A stretch of 64,000 bases of DNA, taken from contig NZ_JBHLJR010000005.1 in NCBI RefSeq assembly GCF_043677095.1, positions 1 to 64,000 on the forward strand, given 5' to 3'. This DNA comes from Natronococcus roseus. Lineage in GTDB: Archaea > Halobacteriota > Halobacteria > Halobacteriales > Natrialbaceae. Positions 52,414 to 61,093 of the stretch are shown here, in pieces; position 1 is the stretch's first letter, and each line of letters begins with the position of its first letter. The notes beneath the pieces are model-generated. The model saw only the letters and a program-made list of their open reading frames with translations. It searched no databases and was not told where the DNA came from. The position numbers and the translations under genes are program-made.

Positions 52414-52824
52414 ATGACTCGATTCGACGCCAGCGAGCCGGCCGAGCGACGGAAGCTGTACGCCGACGGAATCCAGGCACACCGCGAGCGAGGGGACGGG
52501 TTCGTCACGTTCGAGGTCGATGCCGACTCCGTCTCGGCGGCCGAGGACCTCGACCCCGAACTGGGAACGCCGTGGGTCCAGTTCGCCGACGGGACGATCA
52601 ACGTCGACTGCACCGACGAGGAACTCGAGTCGCTCAAGGGCCTGCTCTCGGAGTTTCCGGTGTTCAAGATCGACGAGATCCACCGCTCCGAGGAGGTCGA
52701 GGGCGTCAACGTTCGAATCAGCGCGAAGGCCGATCCGAACCGGATCGGACAGTTCGTCGACGCCGTCTTCGCCCGCGTCTACGGGCTCCCCGAGGAGTTT
52801 CGGGTCTGGGTCGTCGATCTCTGA
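52414..52824 (+). CDS. conserved haloarchaeal protein of unknown function
   Basis: A 136-aa acidic soluble protein, MTRFDASEPAERRKLYADG at its start. It looks like an alpha/beta domain with DPELGTPWVQFADGTINVDC in the middle and VYGLPEEFRVWVVDL at the end. I recognise it only as a conserved haloarchaeal hypothetical. It is divergent from adk. Confidence 0.72.
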   Translation: MTRFDASEPAERRKLYADGIQAHRERGDGFVTFEVDADSVSAAEDLDPELGTPWVQFADGTINVDCTDEELESLKGLLSEFPVFKIDEIHRSEEVEGVNVRISAKADPNRIGQFVDAVFARVYGLPEEFRVWVVDL

Positions 52825-52907
52825 TACGGACTACTGGAAGTCAGTTTCGGCGCAAGCCCGAGCCGTCTCGCGGTTACGCCAGCAAACCGGTACAGCGGAC
52901 CGTCTGA

Positions 52908-53195
52908 TTATTCGATTCGGAGCTCGCCGCCCGAGCCGTCCTCGCCCTCGCTTCCCTCGTCCCATTCGAGTTCGAACTCGACGCTGAGTTCGGCGGGACC
53001 GCCCGAACTCGAGGTCTCGCGTTCGGCCTTGATCTCGAAGGTCGGGCGAGCCGGCGGGGACATCGTGACCGACTCGCCGCCGGCCTCGAGTGAGATGTCG
53101 CCGCCGTCGATCGAGTCGGCGACCGATCGAAGGTAGTCGGCGATCTCGTTGCGTTCCATCGACCGTTCGAACTTGAACAGCACTTCCTCTGGCAT
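52908..53195 (-). CDS. amphi-Trp domain protein
   Basis: A 95-aa protein. MPEEVLFKFERSMERNEIAD, then YLRSVADSID and the beta-rich SVTMSPPARPTFEIKAERE match the amphi-Trp domain, a short module seen widely in haloarchaea, sometimes with lipid- or anion-related roles. The C-terminal glycine/glutamate tail is probably disordered. A GGTATAGAA at 53218-53226 (TTCTATACC on the minus strand) lies 26 bases upstream and makes it leaderless. The remaining bases up to 53495 show no gene. Confidence 0.8.
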   Translation of the reverse strand: MPEEVLFKFERSMERNEIADYLRSVADSIDGGDISLEAGGESVTMSPPARPTFEIKAERETSSSGGPAELSVEFELEWDEGSEGEDGSGGELRIE

Positions 53196-53495
53196 ACGAG
53201 AGGAGAGGAGCTATCGGGTATAGAACCTGTCGCCGAGTTCTGACCGACGGGAGCGATCGAAAGCCGTTCGATTCGTTCAGTCGCTGGATTTATCGCGGCC
53301 GAAAATAGAGGACACGGTACAGACGGAATCGGATCGCTCCGGTCTACGGGTCCGACCGTTCGCCGCTTCGGAGCGGCGATCCCTTACCTTGTTACGCATG
53401 ACGTCTGCCAGATCTCCGCCCTGTCGATCGTCGTCTCGCCTCGAGATCCCCGATCTCCCGAACTCGATCGTCAGCACGAGTACGAGGTGGTCGCC

Positions 53496-54830
53496 GTGCA
53501 CGTGATTATCGTCGGGGCCGGCGAAGTCGGTCAGTCGATCGCCGAAAACCTTCAGGAAACCCACGACGTCGTCGTCGTCGACCGGGACGAGGAGATCGTC
53601 GAGGACCTCACCTACTCGATGGACGTCCTCGCGATCCGGGGGAACGGAACCGACATCTCGACGCTTCGAGAGGCGGGTCTCGACGAGGCCGATCTCGTGA
53701 TCGCCTCCACCGACAACGACGAGTCGAACGTCGTGATCTGTGGCGCCGCCAAGACCGAAAGCGATGCGTTCACCATCGCCCGCGTGCGACGCCGGACGCT
53801 ACTCGAGACCTGGCAGGGAACCCAGGGAGCGTTCGGCGTCGACTTCATGGTCTGTACGGACCTGCTCGCGGCCCAGACGATCTTCCGGATCTCCGGGCTG
53901 CCGGCGGCCCAGGACGTCAACATGTTCGCGGGCGGGCTCGTCCGCATGGCGGAGTTCGAGATCGGTCCGGACAGCCCCGTCGCTGACCTTTCCATCCAGG
54001 AGGCGGACTGTTACGACTCGATGACGTTTGCCGCGATCTTCCGTGAAGGGGAGATGACCGTCGCGAGCGGGGAGTCGGTCATCCGCTCCGGCGATCGGGT
54101 CGTCGTTATCGGAAGCCCGGACTCGGTGAAGGGATTCGCCTCGGATATCACGACGCCCGATCACAGCGAGAACAGGGAAATCGTCATCATCGGCGCCAGC
54201 GAGATCGGCTTCCAGACCGCCCGCGAGTTCGAGGACCACGGCTACGAACCCCGTCTGATCGAGCAAGACCACGATCGCGCTCGAGAGGTCGCCGAAGCCT
54301 TGCCGAACACGATGGTGATGGAAAGCGACGCGACCGACACGGACTTTCTTGTCCGGGAGCACGTCGACGAGGCCGACATCGTTATCGCCGCGCTCGACGG
54401 CGACGAGAAGAACCTGCTCGTCTCGCTGTTGGCCAAACGTCTGGGGGTCGATCGAACGATCGCGGTCATCGAGAACCTCCAGTACGCCGAACTGTTCGAG
54501 CAGGTCGGCGTCGACGTCGCGATCAACCCCCGCGAGGAGACCGCCGAGGAGATCATTCGATTCACACACACGGCTCACACCGAGAAGATCGCGATGGTCG
54601 AGCACGACCGCGCCGAAGTCATCGAGATCGAAGTCAGTGAAGACAGCGCACTTACCGGACGCCCGATCGCCGAGGCGGCCGCCGAGTTCCCCGACGGCGT
54701 CGTGATCGGCGCGATCTCCAGACGGGGCGACCTGATCACGCCCCGAGGAACGACCGTCGTCGAACCCGGGGATCACGTCGTCCTCTTCGTCGACGCGACG
54801 GTTCTCGATCGGGTCCTCGAGATGCTGTAG
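53496..54830 (+). CDS. trkA: Trk potassium uptake regulatory protein TrkA
   Basis: A 444-aa tandem RCK protein. The first RCK-N begins HVIIVGAGEVGQSIAENLQE with NAD-binding glycines, its RCK-C ends around 220; the second RCK-N begins EIVIIGASEIGFQTAREFED and the last RCK-C ends RVLEML. This four-domain plan is TrkA, which gates TrkH/KtrB potassium channels in response to NAD(H) or ATP. No trkH is in the window. I chose GTG 53496 over 53487, as the domain starts directly with HVIIVG. Potassium uptake is central for haloarchaea, which balance salt with KCl. Confidence 0.92.
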   Translation: MHVIIVGAGEVGQSIAENLQETHDVVVVDRDEEIVEDLTYSMDVLAIRGNGTDISTLREAGLDEADLVIASTDNDESNVVICGAAKTESDAFTIARVRRRTLLETWQGTQGAFGVDFMVCTDLLAAQTIFRISGLPAAQDVNMFAGGLVRMAEFEIGPDSPVADLSIQEADCYDSMTFAAIFREGEMTVASGESVIRSGDRVVVIGSPDSVKGFASDITTPDHSENREIVIIGASEIGFQTAREFEDHGYEPRLIEQDHDRAREVAEALPNTMVMESDATDTDFLVREHVDEADIVIAALDGDEKNLLVSLLAKRLGVDRTIAVIENLQYAELFEQVGVDVAINPREETAEEIIRFTHTAHTEKIAMVEHDRAEVIEIEVSEDSALTGRPIAEAAAEFPDGVVIGAISRRGDLITPRGTTVVEPGDHVVLFVDATVLDRVLEML

Positions 54831-55209
54831 ACCGTCGTTCGCGTACCGATTGCCGTCCGGTCACCGTTCCTCGAGTCACCGCCCGTTCTCCACTCCGAAC
54901 CCCATCTTTGGTTCTCCTGGCTCGAGCTGTGGCGTTCACGCCGTCGCCCTGTTTCCCCAATTCGACCGGTCGCTCACGACGCCTCCCGAGCCGAATCGCT
55001 CGGTGGAAGCCGTCCTCGAACGTATTCCGAATCAACTGCACTTATCCCTCCCGACGAGAGAGTACGAACGCAACGTCCATACGCACGGCGCCGTCTCGGC
55101 TACGTCGATGTGATCCGTAACTACGAACCCTCTCAGTTATATTCGAGAGCTTTCGCGACGATACGCCCCCTTAAAATGATACGAAACACTCAACGAGCGG
55201 TGAGCGGCC
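54831..55209. other. 379-base region with no gene
   Basis: I see no gene. CTTAAAAT near 55170-55178 is a possible TATA box for the permease gene at 55210, with a leader of about 10 nt. A CTCTC/GAGAG pair near 55130-55150 is too short to interpret. Confidence 0.5.
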
Positions 55210-57531
55210 ATGAGCGATAACGAAGAACTCGCAAAAGACCTCGGACCGCTCGCCGCCCTGACGATCGGAATCGGCACGATGGTCGGCGCAGGAATCTTCG
55301 TGCTCCCCGGAACTGCGGTGATGCGAGCGGGACCGCTCGCGGCGCTTACGTTCGTTCTCGGCGGCGTCATCGCGCTGTTCACCGCGCTTTCGGCGTCGGA
55401 ACTCGGGACGGCGATGCCGAAATCCGGTGGCGCGTACTTCTATATCAACCACGCGCTCGGGCCGTTGTTCGGCTCGATCAGCGGGTGGGCCAACTGGATG
55501 GGACTCGCGTTCGCCTCCGCGTTCTACATGTACGGACTCGGCGAGTACGTCAACACGTTTATCGGTATGTCCGCGATCGCGCTCGGTCCGCTCACGCTGG
55601 AAGCCGCCCAACTCATCGGGTTGGGAGGTGCGCTACTGTTCATCGGCGTCAACTACTTCGGCGCCAAGGAAACCGGCGGGCTGCAGATCGTCATCGTACT
55701 CCTGCTGATGGGCATCCTTACGATCTTTACCGTCATCGGCTTGCTGAACGCCGACTTCGGGACACTCACCCCGATTGCGCCGTCGGGGACGACGGGGGAG
55801 ATCCTGCCGGTGACCGCTATCATCTTCGTCTCCTACCTCGGGTTCGTCCAGATCACGTCTGTCGCCGAGGAGATCAAGAATCCGGGCAAGAATCTTCCGC
55901 GTGCGGTCATCGGCTCGGTTCTGATCGTCACGGCCGTGTACGCGCTGTTTCTCGTCGTGTTGCTCGCGGCGGTTCCGACGGAACTCGTCGCCGGCAACGA
56001 CACCGCCGTCGTCGACGCGGCCCAGCTGCTGTTCGGTCAGTACAGCCTCTTCGGGATCGAGATGGGTGCCGTCGGCTGGGCGCTGTTGCTGTTCGGCGGA
56101 CTGCTGGCGACGGCCTCGAGCGCGAACGCTTCGATCCTCTCGTCGTCCCGAATCAACTTCGCGATGGGACGCGAGAAGATCGTCACGCCGTCGCTCAACG
56201 AGATTCACCCCCGGTTTGGAACGCCGTACAAATCGATCGCCATCACCGGCGCTCTCATCGTCCTCTTCTTGCTGGTTGGCAACCTCGAGCTGCTGGCGAC
56301 GGCGGGCTCGGTACTTCACCTCATCGTCTACGGACTGCTGAACGTTGCACTGATCGTAATGCGGGAAGCGGAACCGGACGGGTACGATCCGGAGTTCGAG
56401 GTCCCGTTCTATCCGTTCGTCCCCATCATCGGCGCCGTAACGTCGTTCGCGCTGATCGCGTATATCGAGCCTCTCGTCATCGGTCTCTCGGTCGCGTTCG
56501 TCGGCTTCGCCGCACTCTGGTACTTCCTGTACGCTCGATCGCGCGTCGAGAACACCGGCGTTCTCGCGAACTGGGTGCTCGATCGCTCCGAGGAGCTTCC
56601 GGAGTCCGCAGTGTCGGCTGTGACGTCGGTTCAGCCCGAGGGCGACGACTACCGCGTGATGGTCCCGTTGTCGAATCCTGCGACCGAGAAACACCTCATC
56701 ACGCTCGCGTCGGCCATCGCAAACCAGCACGACGGGACGGTCGTCGTGGTCAACGTCGCGAACGTCCCCGACCAGACGTCCCTGGAGGCCGCTCGAGATC
56801 GGGGGGCCCACAACGCGGCCCACGACCTGCTCGATCGGGCCCAAGACGACTCGGAAACGTTCGGCGTCGAGGTGGAGACGCACGTCGTCCTCTCACACCG
56901 TGCCTTCGAGGAGGTGTTCAACGCGGCGGATACCTACGGTGCCGACATCACCGTTATGGGGTGGGGGCCGGAGTCCCACGGAGCGCCGGGACGCGCCGAG
57001 CCGATGATCGACGAACTGGCCCACTCGTTGCCGTGTGACTTCCTCGTGTTCCGCGACCGCGGGTTCGATCCGTCGAGAATCCTGGTCCCGACCGCTGGCG
57101 GTCCGGACTCCGACCTCTCGGCTGCGGTCGCCCGGATGCTCGAGGCGGAGTTCGACGCCGAGGTAACCCTCCTGCACGTCGCCGCCGACGAGGACGCGGG
57201 CCGGACGTTCCTCACGGAATGGGCCACGGAACACGGCCTGTCCGACGCCGAGCGACGGGTCGAAAGCGGCGACGTCGAAGAGAGTATCGGGCGGGCCGCG
57301 GAGGAGGCGACGCTGCTGATCATCGGAGCCACGGAGAAAGGAGTCCTCTCCCGGCTGGTCCGCGGGTCGTTGGTGCTCGACGTGCTCGACGAGGTCGAGT
57401 GTTCGGTGCTTCTCGCGGAGAAAAAACACGACCGCGGCGTGCTCAGTCGGTTCGTTGGCTCCGGCGAGCGAGACGACCCGTCGTCCGAAACCGGCGTCAC
57501 GACGACGCTCGAGGAAGACGAGAAGCGCTGA
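55210..57531 (+). CDS. APC permease fused to tandem Usp domains
   Basis: A 773-aa protein. Residues 1 to about 435 form a 12-helix APC amino-acid permease, starting ELAKDLGPLAALTIGIGTMV with GAGIFVLPG as the substrate-binding helix and SSANASILSSSRINFAMGRE further on. Two Usp domains follow: about 477-620 (VMVPLSNPATEKHLITLASA, ending at ITVMGWGPES) and about 622-745 (RILVPTAGGPDSDLSAAVAR, with LIIGATEKGVLSRLVRGSLV as the nucleotide motif). Such fusions suggest nucleotide-dependent control of uptake. The next gene is a Usp protein and then a paralogue, so the three form one module. Confidence 0.9.
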   Translation: MSDNEELAKDLGPLAALTIGIGTMVGAGIFVLPGTAVMRAGPLAALTFVLGGVIALFTALSASELGTAMPKSGGAYFYINHALGPLFGSISGWANWMGLAFASAFYMYGLGEYVNTFIGMSAIALGPLTLEAAQLIGLGGALLFIGVNYFGAKETGGLQIVIVLLLMGILTIFTVIGLLNADFGTLTPIAPSGTTGEILPVTAIIFVSYLGFVQITSVAEEIKNPGKNLPRAVIGSVLIVTAVYALFLVVLLAAVPTELVAGNDTAVVDAAQLLFGQYSLFGIEMGAVGWALLLFGGLLATASSANASILSSSRINFAMGREKIVTPSLNEIHPRFGTPYKSIAITGALIVLFLLVGNLELLATAGSVLHLIVYGLLNVALIVMREAEPDGYDPEFEVPFYPFVPIIGAVTSFALIAYIEPLVIGLSVAFVGFAALWYFLYARSRVENTGVLANWVLDRSEELPESAVSAVTSVQPEGDDYRVMVPLSNPATEKHLITLASAIANQHDGTVVVVNVANVPDQTSLEAARDRGAHNAAHDLLDRAQDDSETFGVEVETHVVLSHRAFEEVFNAADTYGADITVMGWGPESHGAPGRAEPMIDELAHSLPCDFLVFRDRGFDPSRILVPTAGGPDSDLSAAVARMLEAEFDAEVTLLHVAADEDAGRTFLTEWATEHGLSDAERRVESGDVEESIGRAAEEATLLIIGATEKGVLSRLVRGSLVLDVLDEVECSVLLAEKKHDRGVLSRFVGSGERDDPSSETGVTTTLEEDEKR

Positions 57532-57632
57532 CGTCGTCCGACGACCGAACTCGTCGCTTGCCACGACTGAAGCGATCGTTCGTGGTACCAGTAGTGTCGA
57601 TACTATTTGACCGATCGTTCCCAAGACGTCGT

Positions 57633-58079
57633 ATGGTCGACGAACTCTTCGAGACAGTACTGGTTCCGATCGCGGATCCGGCCGACGCGCGCCAGACCGC
57701 CCGAGCTGTCCGATCATACCTCGATCCGGATTCCGAAATAATCGTCGTTCACGTCGTTCCCAAGGGGGAAGGCGTCCCCGACAAGGCGTCGCTCGAGCAA
57801 CGAGAGGAGTTCGCCGAGAACGCCTATCGGGCCTTTCTCGACGTGCTGGGACGAGGCCCTGGTCTGGTGGGACGACGAACCCTGTACGGCCGAAACGTCG
57901 GGAAGACGATCGCCGACGGTTCGCGGGAACTGGGCGCCACCGCCATCGTGTTCACCCCGCGGGGTGCGAGTCGGTGGGTGAAACTCGTCACCGGTAGCGT
58001 CACCGACAATCTCATCTCGAACACGGCCGTTCCCGTTTTGGTCCTCCCGCTACGAGAGGACGACGTCGCTGGTGATTGA
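57633..58079 (+). CDS. Usp-like protein with degenerate nucleotide motif
   Basis: A 148-aa UspA-type domain, MVDELFETVLVPIADPADAR at its start, ending AVPVLVLPLREDDVAGD. The position of the ATP motif reads TPRGASRWVKLVTGSVTDN rather than G-2x-G-9x-GS, so nucleotide binding may be lost. ACTATTTGACC near 57600-57610 is a possible TATA box for leaderless expression. It is located between the two APC-Usp genes and could act as their soluble partner. Confidence 0.85.
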   Translation: MVDELFETVLVPIADPADARQTARAVRSYLDPDSEIIVVHVVPKGEGVPDKASLEQREEFAENAYRAFLDVLGRGPGLVGRRTLYGRNVGKTIADGSRELGATAIVFTPRGASRWVKLVTGSVTDNLISNTAVPVLVLPLREDDVAGD

Positions 58080-58098
58080 TACGGATTGCCGTACCGCG

Positions 58099-58140
58099 TT
58101 TCCGGGGCAACCGCCGACCGGGTTGCGGTTGCCCCGGAAA
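58099..58140. terminator. perfect 16-bp stem-loop
   Basis: TTTCCGGGGCAACCGC and GCGGTTGCCCCGGAAA are exact reverse complements around a 10-nt loop (CGACCGGGTT), 20 bases after the stop of the Usp gene. It is the strongest hairpin in the window. It may end or protect the Usp transcript, or bind a protein; there is no T-run after it. Confidence 0.5.
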
Positions 58141-58269
58141 TGACTCACAGTAGCCCGTATGACAGTACCCCCGTCGTCGACGCTGCGTTCGGATTCGAGC
58201 AGGTGAACGATTCCGAGACGGAAACCCGAGTGAACGTGGCGAAACGTACCGCGATCGATTCCGGCCAAC

Positions 58270-58276
58270 TTATACC
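58270..58276 (+). promoter_or_regulatory. TATA box in the leader of the second APC-Usp gene
   Basis: TTATACC centred near 58273 predicts transcription start at 58299, exactly at the ATG of the micro-ORF and 175 bases before the permease start. Confidence 0.5.
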
Positions 58277-58298
58277 GATTAGGTAACTTCACCCGAGT

Positions 58299-58385
58299 AT
58301 GCACCCATCGTCCGGCACGGTTACCCACGTATCTTCGGCCGAACCGGTCCGTTTGCGAGAGGGACGATCGGAGGAGGTGTCCTAA
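58299..58385 (+). CDS. possible 28-aa leader peptide
   Basis: The frame begins MHPSSGTVTHVSSAEPVRL and ends at TAA 58383-58385. Its ATG lies at the predicted transcription start, so it could be read as a leaderless ORF, with the permease reached later through its own Shine-Dalgarno. No homology is known to me. It may be an upstream regulatory ORF or chance. Confidence 0.35.
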   Translation: MHPSSGTVTHVSSAEPVRLREGRSEEVS

Positions 58386-58473
58386 GTGCTGCAGCCGGAG
58401 TGTGGATCCCGACCTCCGATCGACGACGGTCGTGGACTCCGCGAGACCGGCTGTCGCTCGAGGTGGACGGTCG

Positions 58474-60831
58474 ATGAGTGACGAGGAACTCGCAAAGGAC
58501 CTCGGACTGCTCTCGGCACTGACCATCGGTATCGGGACGATGATCGGCGCGGGGATCTTCGTCCTGCCGGGGATCGCAGCCCAGGAAGCCGGACCCGCCG
58601 TCGTCGTCTCGTTCATTATCGGCGGACTGATCGCGCTGATCAACGCCCTCTCGGTGAGCGAACTCGGGACGGCGATGCCGAAAGCCGGCGGCGCCTACTA
58701 CTACATCAACCGCGCGCTCGGACCGCTGTTCGGCTCGATCTCGGGTATGGGCGACTGGATCGGACTCGCCTTCGCCAGCGCGTTCTACTCGATCGGGTTC
58801 GGCGGTTACCTCGCCGACCTTCTGGACGGCGTCGTCGTCTCGTTACCCGTTCTCGGAACCGTCTCGCTGTTGCCGACGATCGCGCTCGGTCCGTTCACGT
58901 TGAACGAGATCCAGATCGGCGCGGTCATCGCCGGTGCGATCTTCGTCGGTATCAACTACATCGGCGCCAAAGAAACCGGTAGCATTCAGACGGTGATCGT
59001 CACGCTGTTGCTCGGCATCCTGACGATCTTCGCGTTCGTCGGCTTCTTCTCGTTCGACTGGGCGACGGTCACCGCCGAGGGCGGACTGACCCCCGAGGGA
59101 ACGGGCGCGATCCTTCCGGGCGCCGCGCTCGTGTTCGTCTCCTATCTGGGCTACGCGAAGATCGCGACGATCGGGGAAGAGCTGAAAAATCCCGGCCGGA
59201 ACCTTCCGATCGCGATCGTCGGCAGCGTCGTGATCGTGATGACCATCTACACGATCCTCGTCGGTCTCCTGATGGGGCTGATCCCCCACAGCGAGTTCTT
59301 CGTCGAGCAGGCCGAGAACGCACCGATGACCTACGCGGCCGAGACCGTCTTCGACTACGAGTTCGCGGTCGTCGGCTTCGAGATCCCGATCCTTGGCATC
59401 GGGGTCACTTCGATCACGATCGCTGCGCTGTTGGCGACGGCCTCGAGCGCGAACGCCTCGATTCTGGCCTCGGCCCGGATCAACTTCGCGATGGGCCGGG
59501 ACAAGATCGTCACCGACTGGCTCAACGAGATCCACCCCAACTACGCGACGCCGTACCGCTCGATCGCGCTGACGGGGTTGATGATTATCGTCTTCATCAT
59601 CGCGCTCGGCGAGACCGTCGAGATCCTCTCGAGTGCCGCCAGCGTCCTCCACTTGGTCGTCTACGCGTTGATCAACGCCTCGCTGATCGTGTTCCGCGAG
59701 GCCGACGTGCCGGAGTACGACCCCGACTTCGAGGTACCGTTTTACCCGTTCACCCCGATCGCGGGCTTCGTGCTCTCGCTCGCGCTGATCTACTTTATGG
59801 ATCCTCTGGCGACTGCGATCAGCGGTCTGTTCGTCGTCTTCGCCGTGCTCTGGTATTTCTTCTACGCACGTACCAAAACCGATCGGGAGGGGATCCTCAC
59901 CACCTACATCCTCGACCGATCCGACGAGATGCCCGAACCGGCGGTGTCCGCGGCGACCGCGGTGAAGCCGATCGGCGACGGCGAATCGGGCCCCCGCGTG
60001 ATGGTCGCCATCGCAAACCCGCGCACCGAGCAGGCGCTGATCACGCTCGGTAGCGCCATCGCACAAGCGAAGGGTGGGTCCGTCCTCGCGACCCACATCG
60101 TTCAGGTGCCCGACCAGACGCCCCTGCAGAAGGGTGCCGAACAGATCGATCAGATCAGCGCCGAGTCCGAGCGACTGCTGGCCGACGCGGAGGCGTCCGC
60201 CGAGACGTTCGACGCCGACGTCGAGACGAGAACGATCGTCTCCCACCGGTCCTTCGAGGAGGTGTTCGACGCCGCCGGAACGTACGACGTCGACACCGTC
60301 GTCATGGGCTGGGGTCGATCGACCGTCGGCGAGGGTCGCGTCGAGCGTCCGCTCGACGAGCTCACACACGACCTGCCGTGTGACTTCGTCATCCTCGACG
60401 GCGAGGAAGTGACGGCCGACCGGATCCTCGTCCCGACGGCGGGCGGAGGCGGCTCGGAGGTCAGCGCCGCCGTCGCGCGCGCACTTCAGGCGGAGTACGG
60501 CAGCGAGATCAGCCTGCTCCACGTCGTCGACGATCCCGACGAGCGTGAGGAAGGGGAAGCCTTCCTCGAGGAGTGGGCCGCCGAGCAGGGGCTCGAGGAA
60601 ACCACGCACATCGTCGACGACTCCGGGAACGTCGGAGCGGCGATCGAGCGCGCCGCCGCCGACCACTCGCTGGTGATCCTCGGTGCGACCAGACGCGGCG
60701 TACTCTCCCGACTCGTGCGCGGATCGCTCGTCTTCGACACGGCGACCGACCTCGACGTCCCGGTTCTGCTCGCGGAGAAGGAGAGTTCGCGGTCGCTTCG
60801 CGAGCGAGTCCTTGGCGAACGGCGGGACTGA
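58474..60831 (+). CDS. APC permease fused to tandem Usp domains (paralogue)
   Basis: A 785-aa protein with the same plan as the one at 55210: APC permease to about residue 470 (ELAKDLGLLSALTIGIGTMI, GAGIFVLPG, SSANASILASARINFAMGRD) and two Usp domains (from about 500, VMVAIANPRTEQALITLGSA; and from about 645, RILVPTAGGGGSEVSAAVAR with LVILGATRRGVLSRLVRGSL). An extra segment after helix 3 (YLADLLDGVVVSLPVLGTVS) and a longer extracellular loop near residue 280 distinguish it. The start MSDEELAKDLG was chosen over an upstream ATG because a Shine-Dalgarno precedes it. Tandem duplication followed by divergence is likely. Short GCGGG/CCCGC arms flank its stop. Confidence 0.9.
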   Translation: MSDEELAKDLGLLSALTIGIGTMIGAGIFVLPGIAAQEAGPAVVVSFIIGGLIALINALSVSELGTAMPKAGGAYYYINRALGPLFGSISGMGDWIGLAFASAFYSIGFGGYLADLLDGVVVSLPVLGTVSLLPTIALGPFTLNEIQIGAVIAGAIFVGINYIGAKETGSIQTVIVTLLLGILTIFAFVGFFSFDWATVTAEGGLTPEGTGAILPGAALVFVSYLGYAKIATIGEELKNPGRNLPIAIVGSVVIVMTIYTILVGLLMGLIPHSEFFVEQAENAPMTYAAETVFDYEFAVVGFEIPILGIGVTSITIAALLATASSANASILASARINFAMGRDKIVTDWLNEIHPNYATPYRSIALTGLMIIVFIIALGETVEILSSAASVLHLVVYALINASLIVFREADVPEYDPDFEVPFYPFTPIAGFVLSLALIYFMDPLATAISGLFVVFAVLWYFFYARTKTDREGILTTYILDRSDEMPEPAVSAATAVKPIGDGESGPRVMVAIANPRTEQALITLGSAIAQAKGGSVLATHIVQVPDQTPLQKGAEQIDQISAESERLLADAEASAETFDADVETRTIVSHRSFEEVFDAAGTYDVDTVVMGWGRSTVGEGRVERPLDELTHDLPCDFVILDGEEVTADRILVPTAGGGGSEVSAAVARALQAEYGSEISLLHVVDDPDEREEGEAFLEEWAAEQGLEETTHIVDDSGNVGAAIERAAADHSLVILGATRRGVLSRLVRGSLVFDTATDLDVPVLLAEKESSRSLRERVLGERRD

Positions 60832-61093
60832 ACCCGCTTCGCCCGAACCTGTTCGTTCGTTCGATCGGTCCTATCAGACGGCTGTCTATGAGTGAGGGAC
60901 ACAAGCGACAGAAAAAAGGTCCCCCACTCCAACTGGCTCGTGATGGATCGACATGGAAACGGTCGAGCGGGTCGGTCGAGGGCGGCAATATCCACCCGAC
61001 AGCGCGTCGCAACGCGAATTACCCGGGTGCGTTTCCAAATAGATAAGTGCCCACGGAAACCATCGACCGACATATAAGCAGTCTTCAAACGAG

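Larger units (their letters stand above)
58080..58473. other. 394-base leader region of the second APC-Usp gene
   Basis: Contains a perfect 16-bp stem-loop (58099-58140), a TATA box (58270-58276), and a 28-codon frame starting 26 bases after it (58299-58385), all listed separately. GAGGTG at 58460-58465 is a Shine-Dalgarno eight bases before the permease ATG, so this gene is translated from a leadered mRNA, unlike most in the window. Confidence 0.55.

Noticed and set aside
53277..53564. A 95-codon minus-strand frame overlapping the trkA start
   Set aside because: It is antisense to the conserved RCK glycine motif and has no motif of its own.
54850..55113. An 87-codon plus-strand frame after trkA
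   Set aside because: Pro/Ser-rich, no start signal and no motif; it looks like non-coding sequence read by chance.
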